Positions 9,201 through 16,264 of a stretch of 31,509 nt of DNA are shown one piece after another; positions within the stretch are counted from its first letter, which is position 1; each line of letters begins with the position of its first letter. The stretch comes from a virus, in IMG/VR virus record IMGVR_UViG_3300037493_003209, positions 1 to 31,509 of that record, one strand, 5' to 3'. The notes below the pieces were generated by a model. The model did not search any database. It was given only the letters and a program-made list of their open reading frames with translations, and was not told where the DNA came from. A program made the position numbers and the translations under genes.

Positions 9201-9607
9201 TTACAATACAGTTCAGATTTTCTTATAAAATTGCCGGAAATACTTGTTTAACAAATAAAATATATGGGTTTAGTTTAATATATGAGGATGATAGGACAGA
9301 TTCAAACTACTCACCATCTGTATCAAATTCTAGTTTAAATAATAGAACATTTGCTTGGAGACAAGATAAATCGTGGTTTGGTAACATACCTGATTTAAAA
9401 ATAAGGTTATACAATTCTTCAAATAATACAATAGTTTATTATGATACAGTAACGACTTCTGGTTCGGGTACTTGGGAATATTCAACAGATGGTATAAATT
9501 GGTTACCTTGGAATTCAACTGCAGATAATATTGGTAATTATATTAGGTATGTTGCCGATTTCATACCAAATGGAATAAAATTAAGAGTTGGATTAAATAG
9601 AATATAA
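6269..9607 (+). CDS. Large fibre/adhesin protein with inserted delta-60 beta-propeller
   Basis: This 1112-residue protein is a paralogue of the next gene. Shared landmarks are the N-terminal LIEY opening, GFGSTNPxDITTWYRI (about residues 169-184), YVIED (about 570), FxWRQ...GNIP and GxWEYSxD near the C-terminus, and IGNYIRY. Between GFGSTNP...YRI and the YVIED strand it carries about 365 extra residues (about 182-549). These are built of 53-residue repeats with I-T-L-D-S-S-G-x-L-Y-V-G-G-x-F-T-T-W-x-G-V, the signature of delta-60 repeats that form beta-propellers. It has no signal peptide and is probably assembled into the virion. The propeller could bind a surface glycan or protein. It starts 3 bases after the giant fibre gene, with no Shine-Dalgarno. 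It lacks the C-terminal lectin-like domain present in the next gene. Confidence 0.7.
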   Translation: MAKNLIEYNAYTADIVSYDNYDSLKTVLGPEIYKISGSTPIDYYIGPKETVFRDITQDTGVSNWGDLDAITYKGNKQWLFCLKGFAVPNTTTDIAMYEFDKTDYTYTYKGEIRTANASDNPVTQQGISANLDYYSAGTVSVNGTSVSGTGTNWIEGRIPIGARIGFGSTNPEDITTWYRITNYPLMNSTPTKTNGAVYCTTVDPTTGKIYIGGNFTTWDGVAINRIARLNTDGTLDTSFNPGSGFNDVVRVITLDSSGKLYVGGQFTTYNGVANNRIIKLDGNGTKDATFVNTTGFNAVSVYVITLDSSGNLYVGGQFTTWKGVASSAPYIIKLTPTGDKDATFVNTTGFDTGVYVITLDSSGNLYVGGHFTTWKGVASSAPYIIKLTPTGDKDATFVNTVGPNAQVYSIHHKTSTNTIIVGGSFTQWKGVNNFYLTELSSTGDALISSASSINVYGLSPDSLGNIYCYAGSQLITKRNINTLTADPTFTPNIIYVTNTQTYNKGTMAVNLTNDRLYVCSGSFTVDSGIVCVETTGGTRDMNFLTSQDYTSQSITINVSAGILPPGTPYVIEDLKIYVQRGGSGVNMIQGISVEDFSLVPTNILAPSFNFMGLSKGRYVLQDGAYNTSNGFQGGTSNSTSCKDLRIIEKENSNTHYLYGISNSGRISIFNVKSPYITQLGTGIQGTLRYNTTNQLLVTGNGVNQFGAGIGGSVSGKFTIGTMQSGSAVGEKSIFLDSSGVVQIPLSKLENQIQPVYNYMLEVPPGSTTTYVAAGNVGRVYYISEIDKLIILNSSITAKSYITGFNVNLQQPTLSGTLYGRDTYNELAIKNSYDLAFLVNGQQLQGNTSNSYSPKYPDTLGTGFFGSGQKGVFHMCRPLATIQNNLYAVSLECESEYVDFSNNAFITPKLNLPNTINISGVYLNSQKEYGTFPFNIPPEPIIIDYRTDGIDDNSGSWKRFNDINSLNNDIICEGVLNNITIQFRFSYKIAGNTCLTNKIYGFSLIYEDDRTDSNYSPSVSNSSLNNRTFAWRQDKSWFGNIPDLKIRLYNSSNNTIVYYDTVTTSGSGTWEYSTDGINWLPWNSTADNIGNYIRYVADFIPNGIKLRVGLNRI
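7169..7470 (+). repeat. 159-bp near-identical tandem duplication in the propeller
   Basis: Two tandem units start at 7169 and 7328. About 142 bp of each unit are the same except for one base, changing CAATTT to CATTTT (Gln to His). The period equals 53 codons, one propeller repeat. Neighbouring units in the same gene are far more divergent, so this copy is recent. Confidence 0.88.
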
Positions 9608-9610
9608 TAT

Positions 9611-12520
9611 ATGTTTAAAGATTTTATAGAATACGATTTTAGTGGTGATATTAATAACTATTTAACGAGTTACGATTCGTCTAAACTAAATATGGGTCAT
9701 TTAATGTGTAGATTAAATGATAAGAATGGTGAAATCTATGTTACACCAACTGAAACGAAATTTTTAAGGGGACTTGAAATTGGTGGTTCTCAAATTTACC
9801 AAATAAATTCATTAGGGTTTTTAAAATATACCGATAATATCAGTTGGATATTCTATACTTATTATGATACATTAGGTACGACGGCTAAAAGAATATTTTT
9901 AGCGACATATGATAAGGTTTTAAATGAAATAAAAGAAGTGGGTAGTATCAATGTAAATTACAATCCTAATGATACACATGCGTGTATTTCTTTAATACCA
10001 TCTATGGAAAACCATACAGGTGGTACCGTTAGTGTTAGTGGTGGTACGGTCTATGGGTCAGGAACTACTTGGTTGACTGATGGTGTGTGTAGTGGTAATA
10101 GAATAGGATTTGGTTCTACAAATCCAAACGATATAACAACTTGGTATAGAATTGCTAGTGTTGTTAATAACACAACTTTAATAATAAGTAGAGAATACCC
10201 TAAAGATGGTGTTGTAGAAAACTTAATTATACCATCAGGAACATCATATGTTATTGAAGATTTTAGATTAATTTATGTTAATAGAGTTTCGTCGACATCC
10301 ATAATAGCGAGAGGTATCGGGTTAATTAAAGGTTTGAGGTTTGATAACTTTGTAACTACACCAACTACAATACCGGCAGCAACCACAATAGATAATTTAC
10401 GAGCGTGTTATAGAATATTAGATAGTGCGACAACATCTGCAACATTTATACCAACGGGTATAATATTAGAAGATAAAGTCTCCTTAACACAACAATATTT
10501 ATTTGTACAATCAAACCCACTCATAACATCAATCAATATACAACGATTTAACATTAGATCCGTATTAACAGTTACGGCAGGGCGGTCTGATTCGGCGTTT
10601 AATTTTACGACAGGTACCGTTAATCATAATGGTGGAAATATAAATTTAGTGAATTCATTTATAAAGGGTACAAATGGTGATTATTATGTGAATTTATATA
10701 CAAGAATAAGTAGGATAATACCAGCAAATATAACAAGTGGTTCTACAAATTTTATTGGTAATACAATGATAGAGGTTCCATTAGGTAATATTGGAACATT
10801 CCCTTTAAGTTCACAACTACAAGGTTTTCATTATTTACAAAAATCTGATAATTTTTACATATCACATTTACAAGGAACTATTAGAAATTATGTTACGCCA
10901 TACTCATCAGTTGGTGGTCAATTTGAAAGAGTTGTTAATCTTAACAATGTAATTGAATCAAATACTTATGTTGTTACCGAATTAGACACACTTACCAGTA
11001 ATTTTATGAGTTTACCATTAAGAACTTTTTACCATGATGGATTATCATATATTGTTAGAGATGTACCAACTAATCGTAATGTTTTATATACACTACCAAT
11101 TGAAGCTGATAAGGAGTATCATACAACAACTAAAGCTTGTATAATTACGCCCGAATTTACTACAAATGATACTCTATCATATGATAAAGTTTATTTAAGA
11201 ACAAAATCAACTTACAATAATAATAGATTTATTTCACCATCTGAAAATGTTGATGTCTATTTTAGGGTGTCTGGGATAACAGATGATAGTGGTTCATGGG
11301 ATTTAGTTGGAGATAACGGGGATATTTCATACGTAACAGGATCCACAATACAATTTAAGATTGCCTTTAGTACGATAGGGTTAACTTGTATACCTGATAA
11401 GGTTTATGGTGTTGCTATGAGTTATTTTAGTAATGGGGTTCCATTGTCAATACCATTTTACGAACCTTCTTTAAAACAAAGTAACATTACTTCTCAAATA
11501 TTTTCTTGGAGACAAATACAAGAATTTGTTGGTAATATACCAACACTAAATATTGATATATATAACCTTAGTGGTAATACATTGCTTTTAACCGATAATA
11601 CCACAACCCCAATAAATGGTATTTGGGAATATTCATCAGATAGTGGTGATAATTGGAGTGGGTTTACTTCATCAGCAAATACAATTGGTAATTATATAAG
11701 ATATACACCTACTAGTAGTTTAGGTGGTGGTATTGGTGTAAAATCAATATTATACGAGACATCAACTCAGACATATGTTAGTCCAACACCACCACCACCA
11801 TCACCACCAATGGACTTAGATGCTCAATTATTTTTATCGGTAAGTAAAATAACAAATACCACAATAACATCAGCAATAAATCAATTAGTTATTGATTTAA
11901 AAAATCTTGATATTTGGAGAAAAATGTTAGGGCTATACCCATTTGTTGGTGGTACCGCATTTACACACCAATGGAATTTAAAAAACCCAAATGAAAATCT
12001 GTTAGGGTTTAGTGGAGGTTGGATTCACAATAGTTTAGGTGCTTTAATGAATAATTTAAACACTCTTGCAATTTCTCCAGTTAATATAGGAGGACTTTAT
12101 CGTTCAATGTCGGCATATTTAACTCAAAGAATTAATGGTACTCAAGGTGTGATAATGGGTACGTACAGTACAGGTATATTGGCTTTAAGGGCAACTGTGA
12201 CACAAGATATATTCCATAACGAATTTGGTACCATTGGGAAAACTATAACGCCAGCCGTGGTACACCCATATTTAGGAAACTCAAGAGTTGGTGCAACTGA
12301 GTGGTACGCACAAGATGGTAATAATGTGTTTACAACATATACAGATACCGCACCATCAGTTGGTTCAAGTGTTTATATAGGTAACGTTCAAAGTACTACA
12401 TGGTATGGTGCTCACCAAATAGGGTTTGCACATATTGGTGAATCATTAACACAATTAGAAATGACTGGTCTTAGAACGGCAGTAATAAACTTTCAAACAA
12501 CATTAGGAAGAAACGTATAA
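9611..12520 (+). CDS. Large fibre/adhesin protein, paralogue without propeller, with C-terminal lectin-like domain
   Basis: This 969-residue protein is collinear with the preceding paralogue through GFGSTNPNDITTWYRI, YVIED, FSWRQ...GNIP, GIWEYSSD and IGNYIRY, but without the inserted propeller. At about residues 726-735 a proline linker (SPTPPPPSPP) leads to a further domain of about 235 residues. That domain begins DLDAQLFLS and contains IWRKMLGLYPFVGGTAFTHQ, FSGGWIHNSLGAL and SVYIGNV. This arrangement is typical of concanavalin/LamG-like receptor-binding tips found at the end of many phage tail proteins. It is inferred to be a virion adhesin. It lies 3 bases after the previous stop, with an AT-only leader, and is probably co-transcribed with it. 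Confidence 0.7.
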   Translation: MFKDFIEYDFSGDINNYLTSYDSSKLNMGHLMCRLNDKNGEIYVTPTETKFLRGLEIGGSQIYQINSLGFLKYTDNISWIFYTYYDTLGTTAKRIFLATYDKVLNEIKEVGSINVNYNPNDTHACISLIPSMENHTGGTVSVSGGTVYGSGTTWLTDGVCSGNRIGFGSTNPNDITTWYRIASVVNNTTLIISREYPKDGVVENLIIPSGTSYVIEDFRLIYVNRVSSTSIIARGIGLIKGLRFDNFVTTPTTIPAATTIDNLRACYRILDSATTSATFIPTGIILEDKVSLTQQYLFVQSNPLITSINIQRFNIRSVLTVTAGRSDSAFNFTTGTVNHNGGNINLVNSFIKGTNGDYYVNLYTRISRIIPANITSGSTNFIGNTMIEVPLGNIGTFPLSSQLQGFHYLQKSDNFYISHLQGTIRNYVTPYSSVGGQFERVVNLNNVIESNTYVVTELDTLTSNFMSLPLRTFYHDGLSYIVRDVPTNRNVLYTLPIEADKEYHTTTKACIITPEFTTNDTLSYDKVYLRTKSTYNNNRFISPSENVDVYFRVSGITDDSGSWDLVGDNGDISYVTGSTIQFKIAFSTIGLTCIPDKVYGVAMSYFSNGVPLSIPFYEPSLKQSNITSQIFSWRQIQEFVGNIPTLNIDIYNLSGNTLLLTDNTTTPINGIWEYSSDSGDNWSGFTSSANTIGNYIRYTPTSSLGGGIGVKSILYETSTQTYVSPTPPPPSPPMDLDAQLFLSVSKITNTTITSAINQLVIDLKNLDIWRKMLGLYPFVGGTAFTHQWNLKNPNENLLGFSGGWIHNSLGALMNNLNTLAISPVNIGGLYRSMSAYLTQRINGTQGVIMGTYSTGILALRATVTQDIFHNEFGTIGKTITPAVVHPYLGNSRVGATEWYAQDGNNVFTTYTDTAPSVGSSVYIGNVQSTTWYGAHQIGFAHIGESLTQLEMTGLRTAVINFQTTLGRNV

Positions 12521-12531
12521 AAAATAAAATT

Positions 12532-12747
12532 ATGAAAGTAGGGCTTTTAACGATAACACAAAAAGATGAATTGATTGGTCAATTGTTTGCACCTAGTTCA
12601 TATTTTAATCCGATACAGGATAATGACGATAATTGGGTAATATCACCACAAGAAATTGAGTATTGTACTAACGGTGAATTTCAATGGGTGAAAGATTTAC
12701 CATTAATAGATTTTAATCCAAAAATAACTTTAGAGGGTAATATTTAA
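12532..12747 (+). CDS. Small conserved-type phage protein downstream of a fibre gene
   Basis: This is a 71-residue acidic protein starting MKVGLLTITQKDELIGQLF, followed by YFNPIQDNDDNWVISPQEIE and FQWVKDLPLIDF. Proteins with this pattern (Q-K-x-x-L-x-G-Q, then YFNPIQD-x-x-x-N-W-x-I-S) are familiar downstream of tail-fibre genes in phages, but I know of no function. A fibre assembly helper or a small virion component would suit the position. It starts 11 bases after the adhesin stop, with an A-rich leader. Confidence 0.6.
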   Translation: MKVGLLTITQKDELIGQLFAPSSYFNPIQDNDDNWVISPQEIEYCTNGEFQWVKDLPLIDFNPKITLEGNI

Positions 12748-12751
12748 AATT

Positions 12752-12901
12752 ATGATAAACGAAATAACATATGATTCATTCTTCTTAACATTTGAAACCG
12801 ATAAAGAAGTTACAACTGATCCAATAACGGCATACAGTTATGATGGTAATGATTATGATTTTACTTCAGGTGGTGAGGTTAGTTTTGTTTTTATAAATTA
12901 A
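12752..12901 (+). CDS. Very small hypothetical protein (49 aa)
   Basis: An intact ATG frame of 49 codons plus TAA fills the gap between two fibre-associated genes, starting 4 bases after the previous stop. The product starts MINEITYDSFFLTFETD and ends VSFVFIN. It is acidic and aromatic-rich, with no membrane segment or known motif. The snug fit between neighbours and the shared codon style support a real gene. Function is unknown. Confidence 0.5.
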   Translation: MINEITYDSFFLTFETDKEVTTDPITAYSYDGNDYDFTSGGEVSFVFIN

Positions 12902-12924
12902 CATATAAAAAATATTTATTAATA

Positions 12925-14283
12925 ATGCCACATACAATAGAAATAACAGGATCAACCGGAACACCACCATATTCAGTATATGTATGTGATTCAACATTCA
13001 CGTATTGTTATCTTGTTACAGGATCAACAATAATACCCCCAACATTTATCTTTGATGTTCCATCACCGTTAGATGTTGCTTCTTCGGTTATTGTTAAGAT
13101 TGTTGATTCAAATGGTTGTGAAACGTTTGAACCATATTCTTGTCCTCCGACACCAACTCCAACACCAACAATTACGCCCACACCATCATCAACACCAACG
13201 GATCTATGTTATTGTTTAATGGCGGTTAATTCATCTATGGTTATTGGTTCGTTTGATTATATTGATTGTGATGGTGCGTTACAAACTAACATTCCGGTAC
13301 CTGTTGGTGTGACGTATTATGCGTGTGGTTGGGCACCTACCAATTTGGTTAATGTAAATGTTGGAATTGGGAACTTATGTTCTTTGAGTAGTTGTGTTCC
13401 CCCATTACCAAGTATGTCGGCAACACCTACACAAACACCAACACCTACACCGACACCATTACCGTTTGCCTTTGTTAGTCTTTGGAGAACAACAAATACG
13501 TCAGGAGGTTCAAGTACAAGTACTCAAGTTAAATTACCATTAGATTCGTCAGGAACATATAACTTTGTTGTTGATTGGGGTGATGGTGGTCCGACAGATA
13601 CTATTACCGTTTGGAACGACCCTTTAACAACACATACGTATGGAGTGTCAGGTGATTACACAATAACAATTACAGGGATAATAAATGGTTGGAGATTTGC
13701 TAATACTGGTGATAGATTAAAACTATTAAATGTAACGCAATGGGGACCACTTAATGTTGGTAATCTTGGAAATTACTTTAGAGGATGTTCTAATTTAGAT
13801 CTAAGTGGTGTTTCTGATGTTTTAGATATGGTTGGGACAACTAATTGTATTGAGTTCTTTAGAGGTTGTAGTTCATTAACATCTATAAATAATTTAGAGT
13901 TATGGGATACGTCATCAGTAACACTTATGAATGGTATGTTTAGTCAATGTCCTACGTTTAATCATAATATCTCAACTTGGGATGTATCGTCAGTAACAAA
14001 TATGAATAGTATGTTTGTTGTAAATACTTCATTTGATCAAGATCTAGGTTCGTGGGATGTTTCATCAGTAACCACTATGTTATTAATGTTTGGTTCGGCA
14101 ACATTATCAACACCAAATTACGATTCACTTTTAAATGGTTGGGCTTCACTTGGAGGTTCATTACAAAGTGGTGTATCATTTAACGGAGGAAATTCTGTTT
14201 ATACGATTGCAACATCTGGTGTTAGTAGATCATACCTTACTGGTACCAAATTATGGGTGATAAGTGATGGTGGAGGAATTTAA
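12925..14283 (+). CDS. Adhesin with SprB-like, PKD-like and BspA/DUF285 repeat modules joined by TP linkers
   Basis: This 452-residue protein has several visible modules. Residues about 1-77 (GSTGTPPYSVYV ... VKIVDSNGCETFEPY) resemble the SprB/gliding-adhesin repeat of Bacteroidota. A TP linker follows (about 78-98). A Cys-rich domain (about 99-170) comes next, then a second TP linker (about 170-185). Residues about 205-260 (FVVDWGDGG ... HTYGVSGDYTITITG) look like a PKD domain. From about 290 the repeats WDTSSVTLMNGMF, WDVSSVTNMNSMF and WDVSSVTTM mark DUF285/BspA-type surface repeats. The end (LTGTKLWVISDGGG) matches the tail usual after such repeats. There is no signal peptide. It is probably a fibre tip or accessory adhesin, with domains apparently acquired from the host group. 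Confidence 0.7.
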   Translation: MPHTIEITGSTGTPPYSVYVCDSTFTYCYLVTGSTIIPPTFIFDVPSPLDVASSVIVKIVDSNGCETFEPYSCPPTPTPTPTITPTPSSTPTDLCYCLMAVNSSMVIGSFDYIDCDGALQTNIPVPVGVTYYACGWAPTNLVNVNVGIGNLCSLSSCVPPLPSMSATPTQTPTPTPTPLPFAFVSLWRTTNTSGGSSTSTQVKLPLDSSGTYNFVVDWGDGGPTDTITVWNDPLTTHTYGVSGDYTITITGIINGWRFANTGDRLKLLNVTQWGPLNVGNLGNYFRGCSNLDLSGVSDVLDMVGTTNCIEFFRGCSSLTSINNLELWDTSSVTLMNGMFSQCPTFNHNISTWDVSSVTNMNSMFVVNTSFDQDLGSWDVSSVTTMLLMFGSATLSTPNYDSLLNGWASLGGSLQSGVSFNGGNSVYTIATSGVSRSYLTGTKLWVISDGGGI

Positions 14284-14300
14284 ATTTCTTATTTAGTTTT

Positions 14301-14336
14301 TTAATTAGTTTTTTATTTTTATATAAAACTAATTAA
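14301..14336 (+). promoter_or_regulatory. Perfect 12-bp inverted repeat ending at a start codon
   Basis: TTAATTAGTTTT (14301-14312) and AAAACTAATTAA (14325-14336) are perfect inverted repeats around a 12-base AT loop. The right arm ends on the A of the glycosyltransferase ATG. In RNA the hairpin would cover the ribosome-binding region. It could be a translational switch, a weak terminator after the adhesin gene, or an operator. Confidence 0.4.
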
Positions 14337-15583
14337 TGAAGATTTTTATTCAAATTGCGTCCTATCGTGACCCCCAACTTATACCAACAATCAAAGATTG
14401 TATTGAGAAATCAAAAAACCCTGAAAATTTAAGGTTTGGTATTTGCAGACAATATCACCCTGAAGATGGTTTTGATAATTTATCTGAATATGAAAACGAT
14501 AACCGTTTCCGCATATTAAATGTTCCTCACGAAGAATCAACGGGAGTATGTTGGGCAAGAAACCAAGTACAACAACTATATAAGGGGGAAAAATATACAC
14601 TCCAATTAGATTCCCATATGAGGTTTGAACAGGATTGGGATAAGACCTTAATTAAGATGATTAAGGACTTACAAAAGAAAGGACATAAGAAACCATTATT
14701 AACGGGTTATGTGTCGTCGTTTGATCCTGAAAATGACCCACAGGGAAGGGTTACAGATCCTTGGAGAATGTCCTTTGATAGATTTACACCCGAAGGTGTT
14801 GTTTTCTTCTTACCTGAAGTAATTCCAAATTGGAAAGACCTATCAGGACCAATCCCATCAAGATTTTATTCAGCACACTTTGCATTCACATTAGGAGAGT
14901 TTTCAAAAGAAGTCCAACATGATCCCGAATATTATTTCCATGGGGAAGAAATATCAATTGCGGTAAGAGCATATACTCACGGGTATGATTTATTTCACCC
15001 ACATAAAGTTGTTATTTGGCATGAATATACTCGTAAAGGGAGAACCAAACAATGGGATGACGACAAGGAGTGGTATAAGAGAAATGAGTCTTGTCATAAG
15101 AAGAATAGACAAATATTGGGTATTGATGGTGAAACATATGAGGGAGATCTTGGTAAATATGGTTTTGGAACTGAAAGAACATTAAAAGATTATGAACAAT
15201 ATTCCGGAGTTTTATTCTCAAAACGAGCAGTTCAACAATATACAATTGATAAACAATACCCCCCAAACCCATATACATACAACACAGAAGAAGAATGGTT
15301 AGATAGTTTTACATCGGTATTCAAACATTGTATTGACGTATCGTTTAGTAGTGTCCCAGAGATGGATTATGATTTTTGGGTTGTCGCATTTCACAACGAA
15401 AAGGATGAAACATTACATAGACAAGATGCTGACCAACATGAAATAAATAGAATGAAACAAGATCCTGATGGTTATTGTAAAGTATGGAGAGAGTTTAATA
15501 CAACCGAAAAACCAAAGTATTGGGTTGTTTGGCCACATAGTTTATCAAAGGGGTGGTGTGATAGAATAACAGGGAATCTATAA
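14336..15583 (+). CDS. GT60-type glycosyltransferase (GlcNAc-transferase family)
   Basis: This 415-residue enzyme opens with the family signature IQIASYRDPQLIPTI (residues 5-19). LRFGICRQY (32-40), a glycine- and Trp-containing region ESTGVCWARN (67-76) and the metal-site-like LDSHMRF (91-97) follow. This pattern is that of the PF11397 family, which includes eukaryotic Skp1 hydroxyproline GlcNAc-transferases (GT60). Members move GlcNAc from UDP-GlcNAc to protein hydroxyls or other acceptors. Fold and family are fairly clear; donor and acceptor are inferred. Being directly downstream of Thr-Pro-rich virion proteins makes fibre O-glycosylation attractive, and modification of host glycans is the alternative. 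It is first of three coupled glycosyltransferase genes, with only 3 bases to the next. Confidence 0.77.
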   Translation: MKIFIQIASYRDPQLIPTIKDCIEKSKNPENLRFGICRQYHPEDGFDNLSEYENDNRFRILNVPHEESTGVCWARNQVQQLYKGEKYTLQLDSHMRFEQDWDKTLIKMIKDLQKKGHKKPLLTGYVSSFDPENDPQGRVTDPWRMSFDRFTPEGVVFFLPEVIPNWKDLSGPIPSRFYSAHFAFTLGEFSKEVQHDPEYYFHGEEISIAVRAYTHGYDLFHPHKVVIWHEYTRKGRTKQWDDDKEWYKRNESCHKKNRQILGIDGETYEGDLGKYGFGTERTLKDYEQYSGVLFSKRAVQQYTIDKQYPPNPYTYNTEEEWLDSFTSVFKHCIDVSFSSVPEMDYDFWVVAFHNEKDETLHRQDADQHEINRMKQDPDGYCKVWREFNTTEKPKYWVVWPHSLSKGWCDRITGNL

Positions 15584-15586
15584 GAT

Positions 15587-16264
15587 ATGGAAATATTAGG
15601 AATTAAAATATCTAATAAAGGGTATTTCATTAATCTACCCGAAAGTATTGATAGATTAGAAAATGTTAACCAACAAATTGTTAAATATGATTTAAAAAAT
15701 TTAGAACGGGTTGAATCAGTTACAGATCCTTGGCATCAAACATCTTGTACCAAAAGTCATAAAAAAGTTTTTGAGATTGCAAAATTAAGAAATGAAGAAA
15801 TAATTGCAGTATTTGAGGACGACTTCCAAATTAATGATAAAATTAAATATTATAAAAATCAGGTTGATCTGTTACCAAAATTAGAAATGGTTTTTAATGA
15901 TTTAAAAATGGTTGAGTGGGATGTTCTTTTGTTGGGTTGTAATCCAAAATCGGACATCGTTCCAATAACAAAACATTTAGGTCTTGTTGATAAATGTTCT
16001 GGTGGGTGGGCATATATAATTAAAAAAAACGCATATGAATATATTCTAAATAACTTTGATTATAATAGAGATAGATTAGCAATTGATGATATTTTACCTT
16101 TATTAAACACTCGTGGTTTTAAAACATTAACAACGATACCCATGTTGGTTCATCACGCAATTGGTTTTGAATCCACATTAGAACGAAAAGGTCCTGTTAA
16201 TTATACCGTTTGGATTGAGGGTAGTTGGGATAAACATTATTATGGTATAACCAAAGAAATATGA
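15587..16264 (+). CDS. GT25-like glycosyltransferase
   Basis: This 225-residue protein has the GT25 (LPS galactosyltransferase / procollagen galactosyltransferase) layout. It has YFINLPESIDRLENV near residues 13-27, the SCTKSHKKVF segment (53-62) where the family usually has G-C-x-x-S-H, an acidic metal site FEDDF (76-80), then WDVLLLG and GGWAYIIKKNAYEYIL. The family transfers hexoses to lipopolysaccharide or to hydroxylysine in proteins. It is short but covers the whole fold. Its TGA overlaps the ATG of the next gene (ATGA), so the cluster is probably one operon. The acceptor is unknown. Confidence 0.77.
   Translation: MEILGIKISNKGYFINLPESIDRLENVNQQIVKYDLKNLERVESVTDPWHQTSCTKSHKKVFEIAKLRNEEIIAVFEDDFQINDKIKYYKNQVDLLPKLEMVFNDLKMVEWDVLLLGCNPKSDIVPITKHLGLVDKCSGGWAYIIKKNAYEYILNNFDYNRDRLAIDDILPLLNTRGFKTLTTIPMLVHHAIGFESTLERKGPVNYTVWIEGSWDKHYYGITKEI

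Noticed and set aside
2237-14283. Diversity-generating retroelement acting on the fibre tips
   Set aside because: No reverse transcriptase or template/variable repeat pair was recognised in the window; the repeats seen are ordinary tandem ones.
14391-15278. Minus-strand frames under the GT60-like gene
   Set aside because: The plus-strand gene has recognisable family motifs throughout; the antisense frames have none.
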